From QANA01 sp963665505 (GTDB taxonomy: Bacteria; Bacillota; Clostridia; Christensenellales; Christensenellaceae): a stretch of 64,000 nt of DNA. The stretch spans positions 372,001 through 436,000 of the forward strand of contig OY762275.1 of assembly GCA_963665505.1 (NCBI GenBank). Reading direction: 5' to 3'. The position numbers and the translations under genes are program-made. Of the stretch, positions 51,045 to 59,681 are shown piece by piece (position 1 is the stretch's first letter; every line of letters starts with the position of its first letter). Below the pieces are notes generated by a model, which ran no database searches, had not been told where the DNA came from, and saw nothing but the letters and a program-made list of their open reading frames with translations.

Positions 51045-52496
51045 TTAGGCGTTATAGCTGTTTGAAGTGGTCGTACCGCCTTCTCCCGTCCAGTCCGAAT
51101 GGAAAAACGAACCGCGCGGGGCGTCAATGCGCTCGTAGGTATGCGCGCCGAAGTAGTCGCGCTGTGCCTGGAGAAGGTTTGCCGGCAGGCTTCCACAGCG
51201 GTATCCGTCGTAGTAGCTTAATGCTGCGCTGATCGCGGGCACCGGTATCCCATGCAATGCGGCGGCGGCGCATACCCTGCGCCAACCATCCTGCGCCTTA
51301 TGGATAGCTGTAATAAAGTAACTGTCAAGCAATATATTCTGCAGGGACGGATCTTTGTCAAACGCATCCCGGATATTGTCCAAAAAAGCGCTCCGGATGA
51401 TGCAGCCTTCCCGCCATAACATGGCGATACCTGCATAGTGCAGGTCCCAGCCGTATGCTTTCGCGGCGCTTCTTATAAGAGAGAATCCCTGCGCATAGGA
51501 TACGATCTTGGCGGCAAACAGCGCGTCTTTGATATCTTTGATAAACGCAGGCTTGTCCCCCGAGAATTCCGGCGTTGGCCCGGTCAGGATCCTCGATGCA
51601 TAAAACCGTTCTTCTTTGAGCGTGCTCAGATATCTGGAGAAAACGGCTTCCGCGATCAGCGTAAGGGGAATGCCCTCGTTAAGCGCGGCGACGGCCGCCC
51701 ATTTGCCCGTCCCTTTTTGCCCCGCGGTATCCAAAATCATGTCCACCATGGCCCGGCCGTGCCGGTCTCTATACGCAAGGATATTGCCCGTTATCTCGAT
51801 CAGATAACTGTCAAGCACACCCTTATTCCATTCCGCAAATATCCGGTGCATTTCCTGGGCGTCCATGCCAAGATAGTCCCGCATGATCTGGTAGGCTTCG
51901 CAGATCAATTGCATGTCTCCATATTCGATTCCGTTGTGGACCATCTTCACAAAATGGCCCGCTCCGTTTTGGCCGACCCATTCGCAGCAGGGCGCGCCGT
52001 CTTTGGCCTTTGCACAGATTGATTGGAATATCGGTTTCACGTATTTCCACGCCTCTTTCGAACCGCCGGGCATCAGGGAGGGGCCCTTCAGGGCACCCTC
52101 TTCGCCGCCGGATACGCCCATGCCGATAAACAGAAGCCCCCGGCTTTCGATATATGCCGTTCTTCGGGCGGTATCCGAAAAGTGGGAGTTCCCGCCGTCT
52201 ATAATTATATCGCCCTTTTCGAGCAAAGGGAGCAATGCTTCGATCATATCGTCGACGGGTTTGCCCGCTTTTATCATCAGCATGACTTTTCGCGGCTTTG
52301 CAAGCTGGAATACAAGCTCTTGGGGCGAATAGGCGCCCAGGATATTCCTGCCTTCCGCGCGCCCCTCAATAAAGTTTTTTACCTTTTTTGTGGTGCGGTT
52401 GTATACGCTTACCGTAAAGCCCTTACTTTCCATATTCAATGCAAGGTTTTCGCCCATTACCGCAAGCCCGATCAACCCGATATCACTTTTTTTCAT
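51045..52496 (-). CDS. gnd: 6-phosphogluconate dehydrogenase, decarboxylating
   Basis: Oxidises 6-phosphogluconate to ribulose-5-phosphate and CO2, giving NADPH. The 483 residues show the dinucleotide fold LIGLAVMGENLALNM (residues 9-23), the substrate segment VSGGEEGALKGPSLMPGG near 128, HFVKMVHNGIEYGDMQL with the catalytic lysine, and RIDAPRGSFFHSDWTGEGG near the C-terminus. It lies directly after the gluconokinase gene, so gluconate can enter the pentose phosphate route through the pair. Confidence 0.96.
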   Translation of the reverse strand: MKKSDIGLIGLAVMGENLALNMESKGFTVSVYNRTTKKVKNFIEGRAEGRNILGAYSPQELVFQLAKPRKVMLMIKAGKPVDDMIEALLPLLEKGDIIIDGGNSHFSDTARRTAYIESRGLLFIGMGVSGGEEGALKGPSLMPGGSKEAWKYVKPIFQSICAKAKDGAPCCEWVGQNGAGHFVKMVHNGIEYGDMQLICEAYQIMRDYLGMDAQEMHRIFAEWNKGVLDSYLIEITGNILAYRDRHGRAMVDMILDTAGQKGTGKWAAVAALNEGIPLTLIAEAVFSRYLSTLKEERFYASRILTGPTPEFSGDKPAFIKDIKDALFAAKIVSYAQGFSLIRSAAKAYGWDLHYAGIAMLWREGCIIRSAFLDNIRDAFDKDPSLQNILLDSYFITAIHKAQDGWRRVCAAAALHGIPVPAISAALSYYDGYRCGSLPANLLQAQRDYFGAHTYERIDAPRGSFFHSDWTGEGGTTTSNSYNA

Positions 52497-52545
52497 CTGT
52501 CAACCACCTGCTATAAGAAATTTTCCAATATGCCAATTTAAATGA

Positions 52546-53979
52546 TTATGTACTCTGCGCATAGAATTCTAGATACCGCTGGTAACGGCGGCGATAAGGT
52601 TCCAGGTTTTCAGGGCGGGGCAAGATCACAAATTCATGTCCCGGATTAAAATCCTCAAGATGGGAAAGTTCGCCGGAAGCGAACATGCAAAGTCCGGCCG
52701 CACCAAGTAAAGATGCCTGTTCGTTGTCCGAAACCCGGATTTCCCTTTGAAAGATGTCTGCCAGCATGTTAAGCCATACGGCAGACTTGGCAATACCGCC
52801 GGAAACCTTGATGATATCCGGGATACGGGTTCCCCTGACCAGGATCTCATAACACTGGAGGAGGTTGAAAAGCACGCCTTCCAGGATGCCGCGGTAGAGG
52901 TCGCCCGTATCATGTGTCCCTTTGAGCGCCCGGAATCCGCCAACACGTTTTTCGTTCCAGCCGGGGCATCGTTCGCCGAATAGAAAAGGCAAAAATACCG
53001 GGGGCTCTTTCCCGCCCCCACCGATTGTTACCATCTTGTCGAGCCGGTTCAGCGGATATGCGTTTTGGAGCACTTTGCCTGCATACCAGTCCAGACAGTT
53101 TGTGCCCCCCGAGGTCGCGGCCCCTAAAAGCCATTTGCCCGGTGTGTAGTAGCACCAGGTGCCGTACGCTTCCGGAACGTACGGATGGTCGTAAGCCATC
53201 CTGAGCGCGCCGCTTGTCCCGACGGAAAGAGTCATTATCCCGCTTTGGAGTGCACCGCTCCCGACCTGATTGAGCGCGCCGTCCGGATGCGCCGCCAAAA
53301 CGGGGATCCCCGCCTTGACGCCAAGGAGCGACGCATAAGCCGGGAGGAGCGGACGCATGTAGCTGTGGTCGACGAGCTTGGGGAAATTGCGTTCCTTTGT
53401 ATGGGAAAGGGCAAGGGAATCCGGATCCCAATTCAGTGTGTTGATATTCAAAAATCCGCTGCCGGATGCAAGGGAGATGCTTTCCGAAGCGTCTCCCGTC
53501 AGTTTCGAATAGATATAGCTCCCCTGATCGGTGATGAGGTCGTCTTCGAGAAGGACCAGACCATTTTCTTTCAGGTTGATCAGCTTAAACAACGGGTACA
53601 TGGGGTGTACCATCCCGCCGGTGTTCCTGTAGTGCCGCAGCACCCGGGCGGTATCTTCCCGGATCCGGTTCACTTCGCTGTTGGCGCCTGTATAGGCCCA
53701 GGAGAACGCGCGCGTTTTCGGAGAGAAATTTTTATCGGTGACAAGCAGATTGTGCCAGGTACAAGAGAGGCAGATCATGTCGATCGTTTCGCCGCTGCCT
53801 GCCGTGAGCGCCGATCCCAGCCTCAGCAAAACATCAAACACCTTGTCGGCATCCTGGCTGACGATGTTACCGAGAAGGTGTGTATAGGGAATTGTCTTTG
53901 TTTCAAGCGGCCCATGGATGCTGTCGTATAGCATCGCCTTGGCGGAGGACGTGCTTGCCTCCAACAGTAAAAATTTCAA
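52546..53979 (-). CDS. gntK: Gluconokinase, FGGY family
   Basis: Phosphorylates gluconate to 6-phosphogluconate, the substrate of the next gene. The 477-residue product has the FGGY halves: LLLEASTSSAKAMLYD in the N-terminal ATPase half, HPDGALNQVGSGALQSGIMTLSVGTSGA with the catalytic aspartate, and VSGGIAKSAVWLNMLADIF near residue 390. TTG 53979 is preferred (GGGGAGTG about 11 bases upstream); a GTG at 53991 lies on top of that site. Another FGGY sugar cannot be excluded, but the gnd neighbour supports gluconate. Confidence 0.88.
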   Translation of the reverse strand: MKFLLLEASTSSAKAMLYDSIHGPLETKTIPYTHLLGNIVSQDADKVFDVLLRLGSALTAGSGETIDMICLSCTWHNLLVTDKNFSPKTRAFSWAYTGANSEVNRIREDTARVLRHYRNTGGMVHPMYPLFKLINLKENGLVLLEDDLITDQGSYIYSKLTGDASESISLASGSGFLNINTLNWDPDSLALSHTKERNFPKLVDHSYMRPLLPAYASLLGVKAGIPVLAAHPDGALNQVGSGALQSGIMTLSVGTSGALRMAYDHPYVPEAYGTWCYYTPGKWLLGAATSGGTNCLDWYAGKVLQNAYPLNRLDKMVTIGGGGKEPPVFLPFLFGERCPGWNEKRVGGFRALKGTHDTGDLYRGILEGVLFNLLQCYEILVRGTRIPDIIKVSGGIAKSAVWLNMLADIFQREIRVSDNEQASLLGAAGLCMFASGELSHLEDFNPGHEFVILPRPENLEPYRRRYQRYLEFYAQST

Positions 53980-54269
53980 TGCGCAAAACACTCCCCAACA
54001 GATTTTTGGATATACCTACATTTCTTCGCCGCCGGTATCGTAAAATCCTTCCTGCGGCGAAAGAGTATTCTCGGGGTGTTTCCCTCCGTTTTATGGGCCT
54101 TGGCCAAGGCGCCCAACCCAAGGTGATACGGGATAAACGTATCTTCCGGTTTCTAAAACCAACGCAACGCAAAGAAAATTTACGGTTCTTGCCGATTTTA
54201 ATTGGAACGGATGGGCGATTTCCTTTCCCGCCGGTCCGTTGGCGTGTCTGCCGGCCCCCGGTGTTTTTT

Positions 54270-54530
54270 CATTTGTTTTATTCTTCCGATAGCGGTACGG
54301 TGTGATTCCCTCGCTTTTCCGGAATAATCGGGAGAAACTTTTCCCGTTTTTAAAGCCGGAAGATTCGGCAATTTTCTCTACGGAACAATCTGTGCCGCCG
54401 AGCGAAATTTTAGCGTAAGCCAATCGGAAATTTGCTAGATAATCCGAAAATCCGATCCCTAAAATATTAGCGAACCAAAGCTTTAAGAGGGGGGGAGAAG
54501 CTATATAATAGGACGAATGCGTACGGATTG
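54270..54530 (-). pseudogene. AraC-type regulator remnant (HTH domain)
   Basis: A fragment in an open frame reads LLKLWFANILGIGFSDYLANFRLAYAK, interrupted from no start, then TDCSVEKIAESSGFKNGKSFSRLFRKSEGITPYRYRK, the complete second helix-turn-helix of an AraC/XylS DNA-binding domain. The N-terminal ligand domain and part of the first helix are missing and no ribosome site precedes it. Probably what is left of the regulator of the adjacent gluconate genes. The rest of 53980-54577 shows nothing recognisable. Confidence 0.65.
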
Positions 54531-54577
54531 GGAAAGAACGGGTATCGCAAGGAACGAAGGGATATGGGCATTGGTTT

Positions 54578-55846
54578 TCAAAGACGAATGATATCCGCCC
54601 GTTGAGGGCCATTCCCTATGTACCGGATGGGCACACCGATTTTATCACGGATCATCCGCACGTATTGCCGGGCGTTTTCGGGCAAATCGCCAAACGTGTT
54701 GCAGCAGGAAGTGTCTGCCAACCAACCCGGTACGGTTTCATAAACCGGCTCAATGTGGTAAAGGTCGGAGGTGTTCGGCATATTCCGGAGGACCCGACCA
54801 TGAAGTAAATAATCTGTGCAGATTTTGATTTCGGGCAGCGCGTCCAGTTTATCCAACTTTGTCAAAGCCAGTTCGTCAAAACCATTGATTGCATTTGCGT
54901 ATCGAAGAACGGGAAGGTCAAGCCAACCAATGCGGCGGGGCCGGCCCGTTCTCGCCCCGTATTCGTCATCGGGATTTGCGCCTGTTCCCCGGAGAACTGC
55001 TGCATCGCTTTCGGGCATTTCCGTGGGGAAAGGTCCTTCACCGACTGCGCTGGAAAATGCTTTACAGACCCCGGTAATGCAATCGATCAACTTTGGTGAA
55101 AAACCCCCGCTTACGGAGGCATACGCGGCAACGGGGCTTGACGAAGTGACGTAGGGATAGATCCCAAGATCGATATCTTTCATCACGCCAAGCTGCCCTT
55201 CGAATAAAATATTTGCCTTCTTGGCAAGGGCGGAATGGATCGTGTCAAAAGCGTCGCAAAGCAGGGGAGCCAGTTTTCCCTGCCAGTACAGGCATTTATC
55301 CAAAATTTCCTTAAGAGAGTAGCCCGGGACTCCCCAAAAGGCGAGCTGCGCGTTTACAAATGCAAGATGTTTTGCTAGCGTGTCTCTCATAGTGCCTATA
55401 TCCCGCAGGTCTTCTGCACGCAGGTTTTTGCGCAGGAATTTATCTGCATAAGCTTGCCCAACACCGCGTTTGGTGGTCCCAATACCGCCGGATTTTTCCA
55501 TTGCCCCGTCGAGCATTACATGCCAGGGCAGAATCAGTTGCGCTTTCCCGGAAAGCAAAAGATTGGACGTATCGATCCCCGCGCTGTTCAGCATCTCGAT
55601 CTCTGAAATCAACACGTCCGGATGCACAACTGTGCCTGTTCCGATAAGACACATACATTTGGGCCGGAATATACCGCAGGGAACGATATGCATCTTGAAA
55701 ACACCATGTTCGTTCATAACGGTGTGGCCTGCGTTATCCCCTCCCTGAAACCGCACAACCAAATCCGCATCCTTTGCAAGCCAGTCTATCATCTTGCCTT
55801 TGCCTTCATCGCCAAATTGTGCGCCGACTACTATTTTAACAGCCAT
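54578..55846 (-). CDS. purA: Adenylosuccinate synthetase, divergent
   Basis: Joins IMP and aspartate with GTP in AMP synthesis. The 422 residues carry the P-loop GAQFGDEGKGKM with the catalytic Asp (residues 8-19), GGDNAGHTV with the catalytic His (one change from GGNNAGHT), GTTKRGVGQAYADK, TSSSPVAAYAS and VGEGPFPTEM. It is complete but departs from standard PurA at several conserved positions. AAAGGAGCAG precedes the ATG. A LysR gene faces it across 103 bases. It may be a second copy rather than the housekeeping enzyme. Confidence 0.9.
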   Translation of the reverse strand: MAVKIVVGAQFGDEGKGKMIDWLAKDADLVVRFQGGDNAGHTVMNEHGVFKMHIVPCGIFRPKCMCLIGTGTVVHPDVLISEIEMLNSAGIDTSNLLLSGKAQLILPWHVMLDGAMEKSGGIGTTKRGVGQAYADKFLRKNLRAEDLRDIGTMRDTLAKHLAFVNAQLAFWGVPGYSLKEILDKCLYWQGKLAPLLCDAFDTIHSALAKKANILFEGQLGVMKDIDLGIYPYVTSSSPVAAYASVSGGFSPKLIDCITGVCKAFSSAVGEGPFPTEMPESDAAVLRGTGANPDDEYGARTGRPRRIGWLDLPVLRYANAINGFDELALTKLDKLDALPEIKICTDYLLHGRVLRNMPNTSDLYHIEPVYETVPGWLADTSCCNTFGDLPENARQYVRMIRDKIGVPIRYIGNGPQRADIIRL

Positions 55847-55888
55847 ATGATTCTGCTCCTTTAAAAGATAGTGATTCCATTTATAAGA

Positions 55889-55934
55889 ATACTATATTGA
55901 CTGAAATAAATAAAATATATATTATATATAGTAT
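55889..55934. promoter_or_regulatory. Inverted repeat and promoter between purA and lysR
   Basis: A promoter for the LysR gene: -35 TTGACT (55897-55902), 17-bp spacer, -10 TATTAT (55920-55925). ATACTATAT (55889-55897) and ATATAGTAT (55926-55934) form a 9-bp inverted repeat flanking it and are candidate operator halves for the regulator acting on both genes. Confidence 0.5.
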
Positions 55935-55949
55935 TGATAAATATAATTT

Positions 55950-56882
55950 ATGGATATGCGTATGATGAAGGGAATTTCGCTTGAACTATATAGGGTCTTC
56001 TGGGAGATTGGCAAGACCGGAAACTTGACGCGTGCGGCTGAAAAGCTATATGTATCCCAGCCAAATATCAGCGTTGCTCTGAAAACACTGGAGAATCAGT
56101 TGCAGGCAACGCTTTGCATCAGGACAAAGAAAGGCGTCACCTTGACACAGGAAGGGGAAGTTCTTTTTAATGAACTTGAAAAAGCGTTTTCACATATCCG
56201 ATTGGCCGAAACGAAGATAGAAAAGCTGGTGCATTTGGAAAGCGGCAGGATTTCCATCAGCGCCGGCGATACGATCTGCAACTATTATCTGTTGCCGTAT
56301 ATCACAAGATTCACGAGGCAGTATCCGGGGATCCGGTTGGAAATTACAAACCGGACGTCGAGGGAAACGGTAGCGTTATTGAAAACGGGGCAGGTTGATA
56401 TTGGCTTTATCAATCTGCCGTATGTGGATAAATTGCTCTCAACGACCGTATGCTGCAAGATCCATGATGTGCTGGTTGGCGGCTCCAGGTACAAAGAGTT
56501 GGCGCAAACAGAAATTTCTATTTTTGAGCTCTCGCAATATCCGCTTGTCATGTTGGAACGAAAAAGCAACAGCAGGCTCTGCATCGACCATTTTTTTGAG
56601 CAAAAGGGCATTGTCTTGTCACCCGTGCTGGAACTGGGCAGTCTTGATCTTGTCCTCAGCTTTGTAAAAAATAATATGGGGCTGGCTTTTATTCCGATGG
56701 AATTGTGCGGACAATTTATTGATCAGGATACTATATTTCCTATTGGTCTAAAAAATCCGTTGCCCGCTAGAGGGATTGGGCTTATTGAATTGGCGGGCGC
56801 AACGCGTTCCCGCGCTGTTGAACAATTTAAAAAGTCTTTATTTGACCACGACCATTGCCTTCCTACTTCAGAAAGCATATGA
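55950..56882 (+). CDS. LysR family transcriptional regulator
   Basis: A 310-residue regulator with the N-terminal winged HTH (LELYRVFWEIGKTGNLTRAAEKLYVSQPNISVALKTLE, residues 9-46) and a periplasmic-binding-like effector domain (about 95-300). The first ATG is 55950; further ATGs at 55956, 55962 and 55965 are possible, with no clear ribosome site for any. Divergent from purA and upstream of acetyltransferase genes; the likely target is the purA promoter. Confidence 0.9.
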   Translation: MDMRMMKGISLELYRVFWEIGKTGNLTRAAEKLYVSQPNISVALKTLENQLQATLCIRTKKGVTLTQEGEVLFNELEKAFSHIRLAETKIEKLVHLESGRISISAGDTICNYYLLPYITRFTRQYPGIRLEITNRTSRETVALLKTGQVDIGFINLPYVDKLLSTTVCCKIHDVLVGGSRYKELAQTEISIFELSQYPLVMLERKSNSRLCIDHFFEQKGIVLSPVLELGSLDLVLSFVKNNMGLAFIPMELCGQFIDQDTIFPIGLKNPLPARGIGLIELAGATRSRAVEQFKKSLFDHDHCLPTSESI

Positions 56883-56914
56883 CTGCGCCGCCTGCGCATA
56901 AGGAGAGAAGGGAA

Positions 56915-57700
56915 ATGTATAAATTTATCGAAACGACATTAAAGGACAGCGAAACTTTATTCCGTGCCTATTTAAACTCTATAACTGGAACAAACGATGA
57001 TTTCTGGGAAGAACACTTACTGGCGGGCAAAGCATATCAAATCAGCGTTGAAGATCAAATAATTGGCATCACACTGATATATGACAATGAAAACATGACC
57101 TGCTTTTATATCAAAGATGCCCATATCCGGCATGCACAGCCGGCGTTTCTGGCCGCGCTGGATGTTTTCAAACCGGAGTATGCATTTGTGCCGACGAACG
57201 ACGAGCTGTTTTTATCACTTTGTATGGATGTGCATCAGTCCATTGAAAAACAGGCGTATTTTTTTGTGCAAGGCAAGGCTGCGGTGCGCCCCCCGGAGTT
57301 CCCGCGCGCGTTATTGACGCTTGCAAAACCCGAAGATGAGGCAGACATTCTTGATACCGAGAATGTCGCGGAAAATATACGGCTGGGAAAGTATTTCGTG
57401 CTGAGAGAAAACGGGACGTTTCTTGGACAGGGCTTCTTCAATAGAGGGACGCTTGTTCCGCATACGGCATCCATCGGCATGAGTATACATCCTGCACATC
57501 GGCGAAAAGGTGTGGGAAGAAGCATTATCATGCACCTGAGCGAATTGTGCCACGAAAATGGGATTAAGCCGGTTTGCGGCTGTTGGTATTATAATCACAA
57601 TTCAAAGCGCACATTGGAAAGCGCCGGGTTTATTACGAAAACCAGGCTTCTAAAAGTGTGGTTCAAAAAGAAAGAAGAAGCCGGGGATGAATATAATTGA
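56915..57700 (+). CDS. GNAT family N-acetyltransferase
   Basis: A 261-residue protein with a C-terminal GNAT domain (about 140-255) holding the acetyl-CoA site SIGMSIHPAHRRKGVGRSIIMHLSEL and CWYYNHNSKRTLESAGF; the N-terminal 130 residues are an older, degenerate half. AAGGAGAGAAGG precedes ATG 56915. Its 3' end overlaps the next gene by 14 bases. Substrate unknown. Confidence 0.86.
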   Translation: MYKFIETTLKDSETLFRAYLNSITGTNDDFWEEHLLAGKAYQISVEDQIIGITLIYDNENMTCFYIKDAHIRHAQPAFLAALDVFKPEYAFVPTNDELFLSLCMDVHQSIEKQAYFFVQGKAAVRPPEFPRALLTLAKPEDEADILDTENVAENIRLGKYFVLRENGTFLGQGFFNRGTLVPHTASIGMSIHPAHRRKGVGRSIIMHLSELCHENGIKPVCGCWYYNHNSKRTLESAGFITKTRLLKVWFKKKEEAGDEYN

Positions 57701-58640
57701 TTTTACAACAGCCCACGTCGAGCAGGCTATGCACATTGCTCTGCAAAATTATCGTGCGGAAGGGCAACGTGTCCCGGCCCTGCCGCCGGTCGATTCGGTC
57801 CCCGACCCGACGCATTTTGCCGAAAACGGTCTTGGCGTTGCCGCTTTCGACGGCGACACCATGGTTGGCTTTCTGTGCGTCCTGCCGCCGTTCCAGCATG
57901 CGTTCCGCTCCACTGATGCCGTCGGTGTATTTTCCCCGATGGGTGCAAACGGCGCTGTCGGCGGGGACCGCGCGAACATATATGCGCGCATGTACCAGGC
58001 GGCCGGTGAAAAATGGGTGAATGCGTGCGCATCCAGTCATGCCTTATGTCTGTATGCGCACGATAAGATTGTGCAGGCGCAATTTTTCCGCTACGGTTTT
58101 GGGCTGCGTGTGGTGGATGCCGTCCGGGGCCTGGATAAGATCCCCGTGCCACCCTGCAAAGACTTTCTTTTTGAAGAGTTGCCGCAGGACGAATACAGCG
58201 CTGTTTTCCCGCTGTACTTAATGCTCAACGACCATCAATGCAAAAGTCCGTCTTTTATGCGCAGGGAACCGAATACGCCGGGAAACCTTACCGATTCTTA
58301 TAGAAAGCAGGGGGCAAGATTTTTTACGGCAAAGCGTGGCGGCAAAATATGTGCCTACCTCAAAACATGCCGTGACGGCGAAACTTTTGTCTCCGGCGCC
58401 GACGGTTATATCCACATCGGCGGCGCATTTTGCCTGCCCGCGTACAGAGGGAAAGGCATATATCAAAACCTTTTGAATCATGTCCTGTCCGTGCTGAAAG
58501 CCGAAGGCTACACCCGCCTGGGCGTGGACTTTGAAAGCATCAATCCTGCAGCGTACGGATTTTGGCTGAAATATTTTGACGCATATGCCTACAGCGTGGT
58601 ACGACGGATCGACGAGCATGTGATCACAAAGCGGCCATAA
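57687..58640 (+). CDS. GNAT family N-acetyltransferase, two-domain
   Basis: A 317-residue protein of tandem GNAT-like domains. The second half has GGAFCLPAYRGKGIYQNLLNHVLSVL, the acetyl-CoA site, and VDFESINPAAYGFWLKYF; the first half has FSPMGANGAVGGDRANIYARMYQAAGEKWV. Translation is probably coupled to the preceding gene through the overlap (AGAAGAAGCCGGGG upstream). Substrate unknown. Confidence 0.84.
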   Translation: MNIIDFTTAHVEQAMHIALQNYRAEGQRVPALPPVDSVPDPTHFAENGLGVAAFDGDTMVGFLCVLPPFQHAFRSTDAVGVFSPMGANGAVGGDRANIYARMYQAAGEKWVNACASSHALCLYAHDKIVQAQFFRYGFGLRVVDAVRGLDKIPVPPCKDFLFEELPQDEYSAVFPLYLMLNDHQCKSPSFMRREPNTPGNLTDSYRKQGARFFTAKRGGKICAYLKTCRDGETFVSGADGYIHIGGAFCLPAYRGKGIYQNLLNHVLSVLKAEGYTRLGVDFESINPAAYGFWLKYFDAYAYSVVRRIDEHVITKRP

Positions 58641-58763
58641 AAGGGGACACCGTTCCAATGTTCTATACGGAGAGAAAACGATTCCGTGAGACAGGACGGT
58701 ATACGGGTCGCGTTACAAACGGGCGGCTATATTCTGGCCTCCGGCAAATGGGAGAGAATTATT

Positions 58764-59558
58764 TTGGACAGGAATTTTATTGCAAAGCATTGGTATGCAA
58801 GTGTCTACGAGCAATTCGAAAACCAGATCCATGATGTGGAATTCCTGCTGAAGGTGCTGGAAGAACAGACCGAAGGCGCTTCTCAGAACATACTTGAGGT
58901 GGCCTGCGGCGGCGGCCGGATCGCCATTCCTCTCGTAAAGGCAGGTCATACCGTGACCGGTTTTGATGCGGATGTGCACATGCTGCTCAGATGTTATCGC
59001 CGTATGCAGGGGCTGGAGAATAGCAAATGCTATCTCGCCGACGCAACGACCGCCGATTGGGGACAGGGGTTTGATGTCGTGGTCATGGCCGGGAATATTC
59101 TCATAAACATCGAATCGAAAATGGATTATGCGACGGCTCAAAAAACGTTTATCCGAAAAGCGGCGGCGGCACTGCGTGCGGGCGGATATCTGTATCTAGA
59201 TTTTGATCTGTACGAAGACCCCGCGCCGTTTTTCAACAGGCTGGAAAAAAGCAGCTATTTTTCGGGGACGGATGACCTGGGAACTTCCGGCCGTACGATC
59301 AGTTACGGCAGCGTATATGATCCGATCACGCGGATATGTGCCGGAACAAACCATTGGGAGCTTACCACCAACACAGGAGAACTGATCATAGTCTCGCATC
59401 AATGGCACAAACATATACCGACGCAAGCACAGGTGTATGGATGGCTGCAAGAGGCCGGGTTTGAGATTACGCAAACCTATATGGATTATGCACGGGAATC
59501 TATTCCCGTACCGGTGAGACAATACTGCCGGGCGACCATATGGGCCAAGAAAGCTTAA
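58764..59558 (+). CDS. Class I SAM-dependent methyltransferase
   Basis: A 264-residue methyltransferase with motif I NILEVACGGGRIAIPL, the acidic strand VTGFDADVHML, DVVVMAGNIL and the late LRAGGYLYLDFDLYED. The TTG at 58764 (MDRNFIAKHWYASVYEQF) has GGGAGAG 8 bases before it; a GTG at 58686 would add 26 residues of no clear similarity behind GGAGAG. Substrate unknown. Last intact gene before the Rhs locus. Confidence 0.85.
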   Translation: MDRNFIAKHWYASVYEQFENQIHDVEFLLKVLEEQTEGASQNILEVACGGGRIAIPLVKAGHTVTGFDADVHMLLRCYRRMQGLENSKCYLADATTADWGQGFDVVVMAGNILINIESKMDYATAQKTFIRKAAAALRAGGYLYLDFDLYEDPAPFFNRLEKSSYFSGTDDLGTSGRTISYGSVYDPITRICAGTNHWELTTNTGELIIVSHQWHKHIPTQAQVYGWLQEAGFEITQTYMDYARESIPVPVRQYCRATIWAKKA

Positions 59559-59681
59559 GTTTTACGTTCTCACATACCCGAACCGGCGGCTTAGCGTGTG
59601 GTGGGGTTGTAAGGCAGACCATTACGAGATATCGACGTCGGCGAGCTTGCCAAAACCGGGGCACCGGCAGGCCGGCGGTCG

